Assembly (NCBI GenBank): GCA_016713425.1
Contig: JADJPE010000005.1
Span: forward strand, 5,554,501 to 5,618,500
Length of the DNA: 64,000 nt
Direction: 5' to 3'
Origin: Deltaproteobacteria bacterium
Lineage (GTDB): Bacteria; Myxococcota; Kuafuiibacteriia; Kuafuiibacteriales; Kuafuiibacteriaceae
Below the pieces are notes generated by a model that had not been told where the DNA came from, searched no databases, and worked only from the letters and a program-made list of their open reading frames with translations. Positions 54,943-63,145 of the stretch are shown in pieces. The stretch's first letter is position 1, and every line of letters begins with the position of its first letter. Position numbers and translations under genes: made by a program.

Positions 54943-55611
54943 ATGATCGACTGCAACGAAACACTTGGCAATCTGGCCACCGCACACCCCGCAGCCACTT
55001 CCGTGTTCCTGCGCCACCGACTGGATTTCTGTTGCGGCGGTGGCCAGAAGCTCGATGAAGCGTGCCGCAACGCTGGGATCGACCCCGCCGTTGTGGCCGC
55101 TGAGATCACGGCCCAGAGTGCTGGTGTCGACGATGGGCCGCAGCGATGGGACACGCGACCGGTGCCGGAGCTGATCGACCACATCCTGACGCGCTACCAC
55201 GAGCCACTTCGCAAGGACCTTCCGGCTCTCGTGGAAGCGGCAAAGAAGGTCGAGCGCGTGCACGGTGCAAAGCCCACTTGTCCCCGCGGACTCGCGGAAC
55301 ACCTCGAACTGGTTCACGCAGAAGTTGGCAATCATCTCGCCAAGGAAGAACAGATGCTCTTTCCGGCGCTGCGTTCGGGTAACCGGGGCCAAACGGTTCA
55401 CATGCCCATCCGCGTGATGATGCAGGAGCACGAGGACCATGGTGTCAACCTCAAGCGTATCCGCGAGATCACCTCTGACTTCGCGTTGCCCGCGGAGGCC
55501 TGCGGCACTTGGCGCGCGCTGTACGCTGGGCTCGAGAAACTCGAGTCCGAGCTGATGGAACACATCCACCTCGAGAACAACGTGCTCTTCCCGCGGGCGC
55601 TGAACGACTGA
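54943..55611 (+). CDS. ytfE: Iron-sulfur cluster repair di-iron protein YtfE/ScdA (RIC)
   Basis: A 222-residue di-iron protein that repairs Fe-S clusters damaged by NO or oxidants. The N-terminal ScdA domain has HPAATSVFLRHRLDFCCGGG with the CCGG signature. The C-terminal hemerythrin-like part holds the His/Glu ligands in HILTRYHEPLRKDLP, HLELVHAEVGNHLAKEE, MMQEHEDHGVNLKRIRE and HIHLENNVLFPRAL. I chose the ATG at 54943 because AAGGAG lies eight bases before it; an ATG at 54919 is in frame. First gene of the plus-strand nitrosative-stress series. Confidence 0.94.
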   Translation: MIDCNETLGNLATAHPAATSVFLRHRLDFCCGGGQKLDEACRNAGIDPAVVAAEITAQSAGVDDGPQRWDTRPVPELIDHILTRYHEPLRKDLPALVEAAKKVERVHGAKPTCPRGLAEHLELVHAEVGNHLAKEEQMLFPALRSGNRGQTVHMPIRVMMQEHEDHGVNLKRIREITSDFALPAEACGTWRALYAGLEKLESELMEHIHLENNVLFPRALND

Positions 55612-55650
55612 AGCTACCCGAGCCCGATGCATGAAGAAGGAGACGTTGAA

Positions 55651-56253
55651 ATGAACAAGCTCACATCAACTATGCGGACCATGGTGCTCGCAACGCTGGC
55701 GGCCGTCGTCATGCTGCTGGGCTCGCCCGGTGAGGCGCAAGCGCACTGCGATGGACTCGACGGGCCCGTTGTCACTGACGCACGCGCAGCACTCGTTGCT
55801 GGCCGCGTGGATCGAGTCCTCAAATGGATTTCGGCCGAGTCCGAGGCGGAGGTGCGCACTGCTTTTGACCAGACGGTCAGAGTCCGGGCACTAGGCGAAC
55901 CAGCGCGCGCACTCGCGGACACGTACTTCTTCGAGACTCTTGTCCGGTTGCACCGCGCCGGCGAGGGTGCGCCGTACACCGGCCTGAAGCCGGCCGGCTC
56001 CGCGGTTGAACCTGGCGTCGATGCTGCCGACCAGGCGCTTCAACGGGGGTCGGTGGATCCACTGGCCGACGCCGTCGCTGGCCGCGTCCAGGCAGCCATT
56101 CGTCAGCGGTTCGCCCGGGTTGCCCAGCTTCGCCGGCACGCCGAGCGTAGCCCGGCTGACGGCAGAAGATACGTCGCTGCCTACGTAGATTACATCCACT
56201 ACATTCGCGCCCTCCACCTGGCGGTGAGCGGCGGGGAGGCGCACTCGCATTGA
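55651..56253 (+). CDS. DUF6448-like periplasmic protein
   Basis: A 200-residue protein. Its signal peptide (MVLATLAAVVMLLGSPGEAQ) ends before HCDGLDGPVVTDARAALVAG, the start pattern of DUF6448 proteins. His residues recur at the N-terminus of the mature chain and at the end (GGEAHSH), suggesting metal or haem binding, which is inference. The start at MNKLTS (55651) has AAGGAG upstream. Forty bases after ytfE, probably same operon. Confidence 0.75.
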   Translation: MNKLTSTMRTMVLATLAAVVMLLGSPGEAQAHCDGLDGPVVTDARAALVAGRVDRVLKWISAESEAEVRTAFDQTVRVRALGEPARALADTYFFETLVRLHRAGEGAPYTGLKPAGSAVEPGVDAADQALQRGSVDPLADAVAGRVQAAIRQRFARVAQLRRHAERSPADGRRYVAAYVDYIHYIRALHLAVSGGEAHSH

Positions 56254-56300
56254 CGCTGCTGCAGTGCGACGGGTCCGATGGCAACAGAACGGAGGCTTCC

Positions 56301-56663
56301 ATGACTGACATTCTCAAAAACATCGACGTTCACGTTCGGTGCGAACAGTGCGGGGACTTCCACATCTCGGCCGAAGTCATCGCCGACAGCCAGCGCTTGC
56401 TCGCGGAAGGGTGCCCGGGATCTCCGTACGAATGCCCGCCTCAGTTGTTTGCCACGCTCCTCGAACCCTCCGCTCTGGCGTCGCTGGAGAGAGCCTGGAG
56501 CGCTCTGGAGAGTACCGTTCGAAGCCCAGTCCGACAGGTCTCGGCTGCAGACTCTTTACGTGTTGCCGTCTACCCAAACGACAAGCTGAACCCGCGTGCC
56601 ATCTGCCGCTGGGAGGACGATGGCGGCCATATACCAAGCACGCCACGGAGTGCGCCATGCTGA
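56301..56663 (+). CDS. Hypothetical Cys-containing small protein
   Basis: A 120-residue protein preceded by GGAGG. It starts MTDILKNIDVHVRCEQCGDF, with one CxxC and a later CPGSPYECPP that could complete a metal site. No signal peptide. The last codons overlap the start of the next hemerythrin-like gene by seven bases. Family not recognised. Confidence 0.7.
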   Translation: MTDILKNIDVHVRCEQCGDFHISAEVIADSQRLLAEGCPGSPYECPPQLFATLLEPSALASLERAWSALESTVRSPVRQVSAADSLRVAVYPNDKLNPRAICRWEDDGGHIPSTPRSAPC

Positions 56664-57232
56664 GCCAGCTATCCACGCATCGCGCGACGGGCGCCGCAGA
56701 CCTGCTCGACCTCCTCGGCGAGTGCCACCAGCGGATCCGCCGCTTCGTCGCTTTGGCCCGTCAAGCCGGGTCGCGGCAGGATGTCCCCCCCGACCAGATT
56801 GCCCAGGCTTGCATCGATGTGGAGCGCTACTTCACTCAAGCGCTTCCACTCCATGTCGCCGATGAGGAAGAGAGCATCGAGCCACGTTTGCGCGGGCTGT
56901 CGCCTACGGTAGACGAGGCGCTCGACGCCACGACGCGTCAACACCGGCAGCACGAGCCCAAGTTGAACGCCCTGCTCCGGGCGACGAACATGCTTCGAAA
57001 CCGCCCGCATGACGAGACGGCCCGACGCGAGGTCGCGACCACCGCCCTGGCACTGGAGACGCAGTTCGAGGAGCACTTGCGCCTCGAGGAAAGCGTGGTT
57101 TTCCCCGCCATCCGCGAGCTTCTGTCGCGCGAGATCCAAACATCGATCATTGATGAGCTTCGAAGGCGAAGACACAACAGCCGACCACAACCCGGGCCGA
57201 CGCCGCCAACAACCCAGGAGGATGAGCCATGA
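56657..57232 (+). CDS. Hemerythrin HHE-domain protein (first of three)
   Basis: A 191-residue helical protein starting MLSQLSTHRATGAADLLDLL. Hemerythrin-type ligands are in LLGECHQRIRRFV, LPLHVADEEESIEPRL, TRQHRQHEPKL and FEEHLRLEESVVFPAI. Probably a di-iron O2- or NO-binding protein. Overlaps both neighbours (seven bases before, four after), so tightly coupled. Confidence 0.82.
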   Translation: MLSQLSTHRATGAADLLDLLGECHQRIRRFVALARQAGSRQDVPPDQIAQACIDVERYFTQALPLHVADEEESIEPRLRGLSPTVDEALDATTRQHRQHEPKLNALLRATNMLRNRPHDETARREVATTALALETQFEEHLRLEESVVFPAIRELLSREIQTSIIDELRRRRHNSRPQPGPTPPTTQEDEP

Positions 57233-57591
57233 ACACACCTGCACCGCCAGAACATGGCGTGACCTTCGACCTTGCGAATGTCGCCCGAGAGCTGAGAGCG
57301 GAGGAGTCGTACCTTCGCGAAGGCCAGACCGCGCGCACGCTCATCCGATCGTCGGACCTGCGCATTGTTGTCGTTGCGCTCAAGGCTGGAAAATCAATCT
57401 CCGAGCACCACGCCAGCGTTACCGCGTCGGTTCAGACCCTGTCCGGCCACATCCGCCTGCAGCTCCCAGAACGCAGCGTGGACGTTCCGGAGGGCCAACT
57501 CCTGGTGATGGGAGCAGGTCTGCCGCATGACGTGTATGCGGACACCGACAGCACGTTCCTGCTGACGCTGGGCTGGCCCGCAAGCAAGTAG
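57229..57591 (+). CDS. Cupin-domain protein
   Basis: A 120-residue single cupin. Motif 1 is KSISEHHASVTASVQTLSGH and motif 2 is VPEGQLLVMGAGLPHDVYA. The His/Glu metal ligands are partly kept (EHH, PHD). Function in this cluster is unknown; similar small cupins accompany NO-response genes in other bacteria. Confidence 0.8.
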   Translation: MNTPAPPEHGVTFDLANVARELRAEESYLREGQTARTLIRSSDLRIVVVALKAGKSISEHHASVTASVQTLSGHIRLQLPERSVDVPEGQLLVMGAGLPHDVYADTDSTFLLTLGWPASK

Positions 57592-57614
57592 GATCAGGCG
57601 GCGAGGATGGGGAG

Positions 57615-58070
57615 ATGAAACGGGACCGGAGACTCCGGCAGCTGAGTGACGATCACCATCAGGCGCTCGTGCTTGCGCGGCGCGCGACGTCTGCGGCCTC
57701 CGCAGAACCCGAAGCGTCTGTCGTGGTTTGGAACGAGGTTGTGCGCCGCTTCCACAGCGAGCTGGCGCCCCACTTCTCAGTCGAGGAGCAGCACATTCTA
57801 CCCGCGTTGGAACGGGCCGGAGGTGGTGCCCTCGCAAAGAGAACACGAGACGAACATGCGGCGCTTCGCCGGATCGTGTCCGACGACCAGCACGATATCG
57901 CGACCAGACTGGACCGGTTCGGTGCGCTGCTAAGAGACCACGTCCGCTTCGAGGAACGTGTGCTTTTCGAAGCTGTTCAGGAGAGGTTGGACGGCGCGGC
58001 GCTCGACGCTGTGAATGAAGCATGCCGCGCGCGAACGTCAGCGCCGCATCCACGAGACAGGAGCGCATAG
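57615..58070 (+). CDS. Hemerythrin HHE-domain protein (second of three)
   Basis: A 151-residue protein with the classic ligand pattern: RQLSDDHHQALVLARRA, SELAPHFSVEEQHILPALE, TRDEHAALRRIV and RDHVRFEERVLFEAVQ. Probably a di-iron sensor or carrier. The start has GGGGAG upstream. Confidence 0.85.
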   Translation: MKRDRRLRQLSDDHHQALVLARRATSAASAEPEASVVVWNEVVRRFHSELAPHFSVEEQHILPALERAGGGALAKRTRDEHAALRRIVSDDQHDIATRLDRFGALLRDHVRFEERVLFEAVQERLDGAALDAVNEACRARTSAPHPRDRSA

Positions 58071-58072
58071 CC

Positions 58073-58336
58073 ATGACCGAAGACATGTTCCCAAAGGCGA
58101 CAGCCGATCTCGCGAAGCGCCGCAAGAGTCTGGCTCCCGAGGTGGCGTCCACGTTCCACGACTTCAGCAAGGCCGTGTTTCGAGAGGGCGCCCTTTCCCG
58201 CAAGCACAAGCAGCTCATCGCCGTAGCCGTTGCGCACGTGATCCAGTGCCCTTCCGTACTCGGGCGGGTAAACGTCGTCCTTGCGCTGGCCCTTGTTGCT
58301 GCCGGCTTCATGCTCGTCAGGGGGACGCCATGGTGA
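58073..58336 (+). pseudogene. AhpD/carboxymuconolactone decarboxylase-like gene, truncated
   Basis: The N-terminal 60 residues match the CMD/AhpD family (FHDFSKAVFREGALSRKHK, then QLIAVAVAHVIQCP). The family continues CPYCI with the redox CxxC, but here the second Cys is gone and sequence changes to SVLGRVNVVLALALVAAGFM. The downstream helices are absent. Best read as an internal deletion with frameshift; the short product, if made, lacks the active site. It overlaps the next gene by seven bases. Confidence 0.65.
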
Positions 58337-58848
58337 GCGAGAGCATCGTCAGCTATCTGGTGGCAGACCACGCGCGGCTTCATGCTCTCCTGGACCGCGC
58401 CATGGAGACACCGGATCTCGATCCGGAAGCGTTCGCCGAATTCCGGCGTGGATTGCTGCGTCACATCGCGATCGAGGAGAGGGTGCTCTTGCCGGTCGTT
58501 CGTGAGGTACGCGGGGGAATCCCACTCGATCGAGCTCACGAGCTGCGAATCGACCACGCTGCGCTCACATCTCTGCTCGTGCCGACTCCCGACCTGGCGT
58601 TGTGCCGCGAGATCCTGTCGCTGCTTACGGAGCACGACGCGAAGGAAGAGGGCCGTGACGGCGTCTACGAAGAATGTCAGCGCCGGTTGAGTGACCGCGA
58701 CCTCGCCCGTTTGGCCCAACGCGCGGAGTCCTTTCCGCAGGTGCGTGTGGCACGGCATTTTGACGGTCCGAATGTGCATCGCACGGCCAAGGGGGCGCTG
58801 GCATCCGCCCGCCGCATGCGATCGCCGAGGAAGGTCGAAGGCCGATGA
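58330..58848 (+). CDS. Hemerythrin HHE-domain protein (third of three)
   Basis: 172 residues: SYLVADHARLHALLDRAM, RHIAIEERVLLPVVRE, RIDHAALTSLLVP and LTEHDAKEEGRDGVYEE supply the His/Glu ligands. The basic C-terminus (RRMRSPRKVEGR) is an extension. Four-base overlap with the next gene. Confidence 0.83.
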   Translation: MVSESIVSYLVADHARLHALLDRAMETPDLDPEAFAEFRRGLLRHIAIEERVLLPVVREVRGGIPLDRAHELRIDHAALTSLLVPTPDLALCREILSLLTEHDAKEEGRDGVYEECQRRLSDRDLARLAQRAESFPQVRVARHFDGPNVHRTAKGALASARRMRSPRKVEGR

Positions 58849-59174
58849 CCATCAAATCAGAATCAGAGAGCGCTTCCCCTGTTTCGGAGGCCGTGGAAAG
58901 CGCGCTGCGGGAGGTCATCGATCCTGAGTTGGGCATCAACATCGTCGACCTTGGGCTCGTCTACGGAGTCGATGTGGACCCGAACGGTGTGTGCGTTCGG
59001 CTGACGATGACGACTCCGGCTTGCCCGTTGGGGGAGCACATCGTGCGGGATGCAGAAGAGCGGCTCGTGGCGCTTTCCGAGCTGGGGAGCATCCGGGTCG
59101 AACTCGTCTGGGATCCGCCCTGGGATCCGAGCCGAATGTCCGAGGAGGCCAAGCGGATGCTGGGCTGGGGCTAG
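58845..59174 (+). CDS. MIP18/DUF59 Fe-S assembly factor (SufT/PaaD-like)
   Basis: A 109-residue protein: REVIDPELGINIVDLGLVYG, then LTMTTPACPLGEHIVRDAE with the conserved Cys, then ELVWDPPWDPSRMSEEAKRM. DUF59 proteins help load or repair Fe-S clusters, which fits a nitrosative-stress operon. Three bases separate it from the next start. Confidence 0.9.
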   Translation: MTIKSESESASPVSEAVESALREVIDPELGINIVDLGLVYGVDVDPNGVCVRLTMTTPACPLGEHIVRDAEERLVALSELGSIRVELVWDPPWDPSRMSEEAKRMLGWG

Positions 59175-59177
59175 ACG

Positions 59178-60017
59178 ATGGCAACGACAACGCCTGCTCG
59201 CGCACGCTCGCAAACCCGGTTCCGGCGAGCTCTACTGCTCGTGGTGGCGGTCGCCGCTGCGACAGGGGTGCTGGCCGGTCTCTCCAGGGTTGGCGTGGTG
59301 CTCGGTTGGGGGCCGAGGTTCGCCGTGGACCATGGACCGATGCTCGTCGTGGGCGTCTTCGGCACCGTGATTGCTCTGGAGCGTGCCGTCGCTCTGGGCG
59401 GTCGCTGGGGATATGCAGCCGCGGCGATTGGCGGAGCAGCGGCGAGTGCGATGCTGCTCGGCCTCACTTGGGCGGGATGGCTCGGTGTCCTGTCCGCCGC
59501 TGCGCTGGTAGGAGTCAACGCGGCCATCATCCGACGACAATCGGCGGCATTCACTTGGCTAATGCTTCTCGGAGCCGTTGTTCTGGTTTTCGGAAACGTC
59601 TCTTGGATGATGGGCTATCCCGTTCGCGACGTGGCGCCAGCGTGGATGACGTTCTTCGTCCTCACGATCGCGGCCGAGCGACTCGAGCTGTCTCGGCTCG
59701 CGCCAACGCCCGCGTGGGCCAAGGTGATCTTGGTGCTCTGCGCCGCGGCGCTCGCGGTCAGGGTATCGCTGGTAAGCTGTGGCCTGGACGGCGCGTTGAG
59801 ACCTGCAGGCGGTCTGATGGCTGTGATCGGCCTTTGGCAGCTCAGGTTCGACCTGGCGAGGCGAACTCTGCAGCGCGGGGGATTGCCCCGGTTCTCTGCA
59901 GCGGGCGTTCTTCTCGGCGCAGCATGGCTCGTGTTTAGCGGCAGCACTCTCCTCGCGCTCGGGCTGCCATATGCGGGACCTGTGTACGACGCCATCCTGC
60001 ACGGGGTTTTCGTGGCC
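59178..60017 (+). pseudogene. NnrS-like membrane protein, cut by IS91-like insertion
   Basis: 280 codons of a hydrophobic protein with about eight membrane helices. The loop HGPMLVVGVFGTVIALERAV and the final YDAILHGVFV resemble NnrS, a haem/copper membrane protein induced by NO. The frame runs into the IS91-like terminus at 60018, which removes the last helices including the His region after LHGVF. The gene was probably the last of the operon and is now 3'-truncated. Confidence 0.75.
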
Positions 60018-60266
60018 GATAGGGCAATCAATCGGCTTCGACCATGCCCGGAGGAGTCGGAGAACCGACGCAGGTGTGCGACGAGTCACATATTGCGCGC
60101 AGTGTGGCCGGTTCGGAACGGCACAAGACGGGACTGCCGCTGAGTCCCGTAGCCTGCGGGCAGCGTTCAGACGTACCTCTCCCCCAGCGGACGAGCCATG
60201 CGACCGCGCGGACAAGAAGCGCCGAGCCCGGGGAGCTTGGGATCTTGGGTCGGTTTGTGGCGTCGA

Positions 60267-61402
60267 TCAGAGATCGAGGGCGAGCTGAGGGGGATCTCGG
60301 GCGCATCGCTGACGTCTCATCCGACCGAGAGTCTGCTTGACGTGACTCGATTCAGTCACCGCACCGATCGGCCTCAGGCGGCCGCCGCAACTCAAGCAGC
60401 GCTCGCCATCAATCGAATAGACCCGGGCCAACAGCTTGGCCCACGACATGCGGCGCTTCTGAACCTGAGGCCTCATGTTCTCGATCGGGAAGGCGAGCTG
60501 AAGAGCGGGTGCGGGCCTTGGAACAATCGCGCGCCGCACTTTCGAGGCCGAAGCCAGAACGCCCGCGTAGCGAACCTGATGCTGCGCCGGGGGAGGAACG
60601 AGCCACGCGAGGCGTCTCAGAAACTGTACCGGTGATAGAACGATCGCACCCTGCCCGTTCTTCGCTGGACGACGAAGCGTCAGCCGAACTCGCCCATCAC
60701 CGCTCATGCGAAGTTGATCTTCGGCGAATGGCGGACGGGCCGCATATAGGCAGAGCCTTTCTCGTCCTCGTCGATCGCCTTGGGCAACACGAACCTGAGC
60801 ATGAACACTGAATCCACCACACTCGATCGCCGTGGACTTGACGTCCACGATGCGACTTGGCGACAGCATCGATGGCTCCGCGAGGCCGCGCACATACCAG
60901 CGCTCCAAGGGTGTCAGCGAGGCTTCCTCAAGAGCGTCCGAATCGCTTCGGAGATATCCGCTCTTCGCGAGAAATTTCTCCATCTTCTTGAACACGGTTT
61001 GGGCCAACGAGAGAAGGTCTCGATTCGTTGGGGCTGGGCATTCGACGAAACGGGGACCGTCTTCTTCGTTCGCGAAGACTCCGTCGAGAACGAGCACATG
61101 AAGATGCGGTGAGATGTTCAGGGTCTTCGTGAATCGCTGAATGAAGGTGACGGCTCCGCATTTCGGTTCTGCAAGACCCTGGCATCGAGCCCAGGTGGTC
61201 AGTTGCTCAAAGATCGCCCGAACGAAGAAGTTCACCATCTTCGCCAAGACCTCTCGTTTGCACGCGAGAAGACCGCGCAGTTCGAACGGCGGGCTCAGCA
61301 CGTATTGCCGCAGCGCGACATCGGGCAGCACGTCATCGACGAGATGGGCCGCCGTCTCCTGCATCCGTCGTGCACCGCAGCTCGGACAAATCGCCCGCCC
61401 CT
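60267..61402 (-). pseudogene. IS91-like transposase, copy D, C-terminal part
   Basis: Unshifted C-terminal three quarters of the transposase, from AICPSCGARRMQE through ISPHLHVLVLDGVF to PPQLALDL. It is separated from its N-terminus by the IS110 insertion. Unlike copy C, all three G/C homopolymers have five bases, so the frame is open to the end. Confidence 0.82.
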
Positions 61403-61437
61403 AGAACGAAACCACGGCTGATGACGATCGTTTTCGC

Positions 61438-62667
61438 TTAGGATGCCTCCTTGAGCTCGACATGGAACCCGAGGCTCTCGAGCCTGCGAACCAGGCGGGT
61501 GGTCACCTTGGTCGTGTCCATGCGGTCGAAGTAGTCGGGGCCAAGATCGCGGTAGGGGACGGAGTCTCGGAGCATGTAATAGATGGCGGTCAGCATCGAT
61601 GCGGCGACCGCCATGATGGCCTTCTTAGGACCGCGGCGAGTCTTGAGGCGCAGGAACTGTGTACGCAGGTACGTTCCGCGCGTACGGGATCCCGCCCATG
61701 CCGCTTGGACCAACGTTGTCTTGAGCCACGGAGATCCTTTTCGAACGCGAGTGGAGCGACGTTTGCCGGCGCTCTCATCATTGCCAGGGCAGAGACCTGC
61801 CCAGGAAACGAGATGCCCTGCAGTTGGAAAGCGCAACATGTCGACCCCGATCTCCGCGATGATCACATCGGCGACGGTATCGCTGACGCCTGGGATCGTC
61901 TTCAGGAGCTCGGCGGCAGCTCGAAAGGGCTCCAGCAGCTCGCCGACCTCCTTCTCCACGCTCTCGATCGACTTGTCGAGGGCGTCGATCTGGTTCAAGT
62001 GAAGCTCGAGAAGAAAGCGATGATTCCGAGTGACGCGACCGCGCAGGGCTTCGACGAGCTCAGCTCGCGTGGCCTTGAGACGACCACGCCTGCGGTCGAC
62101 CAGCTTCTCAGGATCGGTCTCGCCGCGGATGAGAGCTTCGAGGATCCCGCGTCCCGTCATTCCGAGAATGTCCGTGATCACCGATGCGAGCTTGATGTTC
62201 GCATCCTCGAGCGTCTTCTGAATCCGCTGCATGTGCTGGGCTTTCTCACGGACGAGCTGCTTGCGCGTTCGCGTGAGCGCGCGTAGCTCATGGATGGATG
62301 CCTCCGGAACGAAGCTGCCTCGGATCAGACCATGTGCGAGCAAATCCGAGATCCACATCGCGTCGTTCACGTCGGTCTTGCGCCCGGGAACGTTCTTGAT
62401 ATGGGCGGCGTTCGCGAGGACGAGCTCGAACGACTCCTCGAGGATGTGCCAAACCGGCTTCCAGTAGACGCCCGTCGCCTCCATCGCGACATGTGTCACC
62501 TCTTGTTCGCTCAGCCAGTCAGACAACGCCAACAACTGCGAAGTCGTCGTCTGGAAAGTTCGCACATCTTGCGTCGCTGTTCCTTTGGATGCGATTCGAA
62601 TGCAGGCCACGACCGTGTCCTTGTGAACGTCGAGCCCCGCGCAACGGGCATGAAGAACTTCCACCAC
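61438..62667 (-). CDS. IS110-family recombinase (DEDD transposase)
   Basis: A 409-residue RuvC-like recombinase guided by a bridge RNA in characterised members. DEDD residues: Asp in CAGLDVHKDTVVACI, Glu in THVAMEATGVYWKPVW, and the Asp pair in GRKTDVNDAMWISDLLA. The coiled coil LTRTRKQLVREKAQHMQRIQ follows. The C-terminal Tnp20 domain has the helix-hairpin LKTIPGVSDTVADVIIAEIG and the catalytic Ser region in WAGLCPGNDESAGKRRST. GTG start at 62667. Full length and apparently intact. Confidence 0.95.
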   Translation of the reverse strand: MVEVLHARCAGLDVHKDTVVACIRIASKGTATQDVRTFQTTTSQLLALSDWLSEQEVTHVAMEATGVYWKPVWHILEESFELVLANAAHIKNVPGRKTDVNDAMWISDLLAHGLIRGSFVPEASIHELRALTRTRKQLVREKAQHMQRIQKTLEDANIKLASVITDILGMTGRGILEALIRGETDPEKLVDRRRGRLKATRAELVEALRGRVTRNHRFLLELHLNQIDALDKSIESVEKEVGELLEPFRAAAELLKTIPGVSDTVADVIIAEIGVDMLRFPTAGHLVSWAGLCPGNDESAGKRRSTRVRKGSPWLKTTLVQAAWAGSRTRGTYLRTQFLRLKTRRGPKKAIMAVAASMLTAIYYMLRDSVPYRDLGPDYFDRMDTTKVTTRLVRRLESLGFHVELKEAS

Positions 62668-62679
62668 ACACTCCTGTCG

Positions 62680-62893
62680 GTGATGGCGTGGAGCTCTCGT
62701 GATCGAAATCTAGAACGCGCGCTCCCGAAGCCGCATAGGCGGACTCCATGGCGCAGTACGGGGTGCTCGTAGAGCTCCGGATCCAACTTGCACACGGGCT
62801 GAAGCACCAAGGAAACGCCGATCTCTGTGCCACCACCAACGCGGCGCATCCTACCAGTTTCATGCCACGGGGTGTCCGTCCGGACATGGCGAA
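62680..62893 (-). ncRNA. Candidate IS110 bridge RNA
   Basis: The 5' non-coding end of the IS110 element. Read on the minus strand, a 6-bp stem GGUGCU/AGCACC (62803-62808 with 62762-62767) closes a 35-base loop. In the loop, GUGCAAG (62787-62793) is identical to the target strand on the left of the insertion, including the AG core. Then AGAGC (62771-62775, minus strand GCUCU) can pair with AGGG of the right target with one G-U. Further 3', CGUUCUAG (62710-62717) is identical to the element's right end plus core, and GAGCU (62692-62696) can pair with AGUUC of its left end. Exact RNA ends are not known. Confidence 0.75.
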
Positions 62894-62895
62894 CT

Positions 62896-63145
62896 TGCAC
62901 GAAAAGGCCAGAGCGTGCTCACGCTGGCATCGGTCGCAGAAGAGAAGGACGAAACCGCGTTCCAAGATCCCGCAGTCGAGGAATTCTTCAAATTCTTTAC
63001 GGACAAATGTCGGCAACCCGGACTCACAGGAATCGGCGTCCTCAAAACTTTCGACAAACTCGTCAAAGTGGGTCGAGACGAGCCGATGCAGGATTCCCGA
63101 CTCCGGTTTTCGTGGTTTGTATTCCGAAACCGCTTGCGCGCACAC
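62896..63145 (-). pseudogene. IS91-like transposase, copy D, N-terminal part
   Basis: From the GTG equivalent to copy C 49644 to the IS110 junction: YKPRKPESGILHRLVSTHFD then CDRCQREHALAFSC, the first half of the zinc-binding domain. The remainder is on the other side of the IS110 element. Confidence 0.8.

Larger units (their letters stand above)
61403..62895 (-). mobile_element. IS110-family insertion sequence, 1493 bp
   Basis: Boundaries come from comparing copy D with uninterrupted copy C. The target CCGCCC-CT-TGCACG is split so that CT occurs at both junctions (61401-61402 and 62894-62895), with no longer target duplication or terminal inverted repeats. That is the IS110 signature (2-base core). 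A 226-base non-coding end lies 5' of the recombinase and only 35 bases lie 3' of it, the arrangement of the IS110 group whose bridge RNA is at the left end. Confidence 0.93.
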
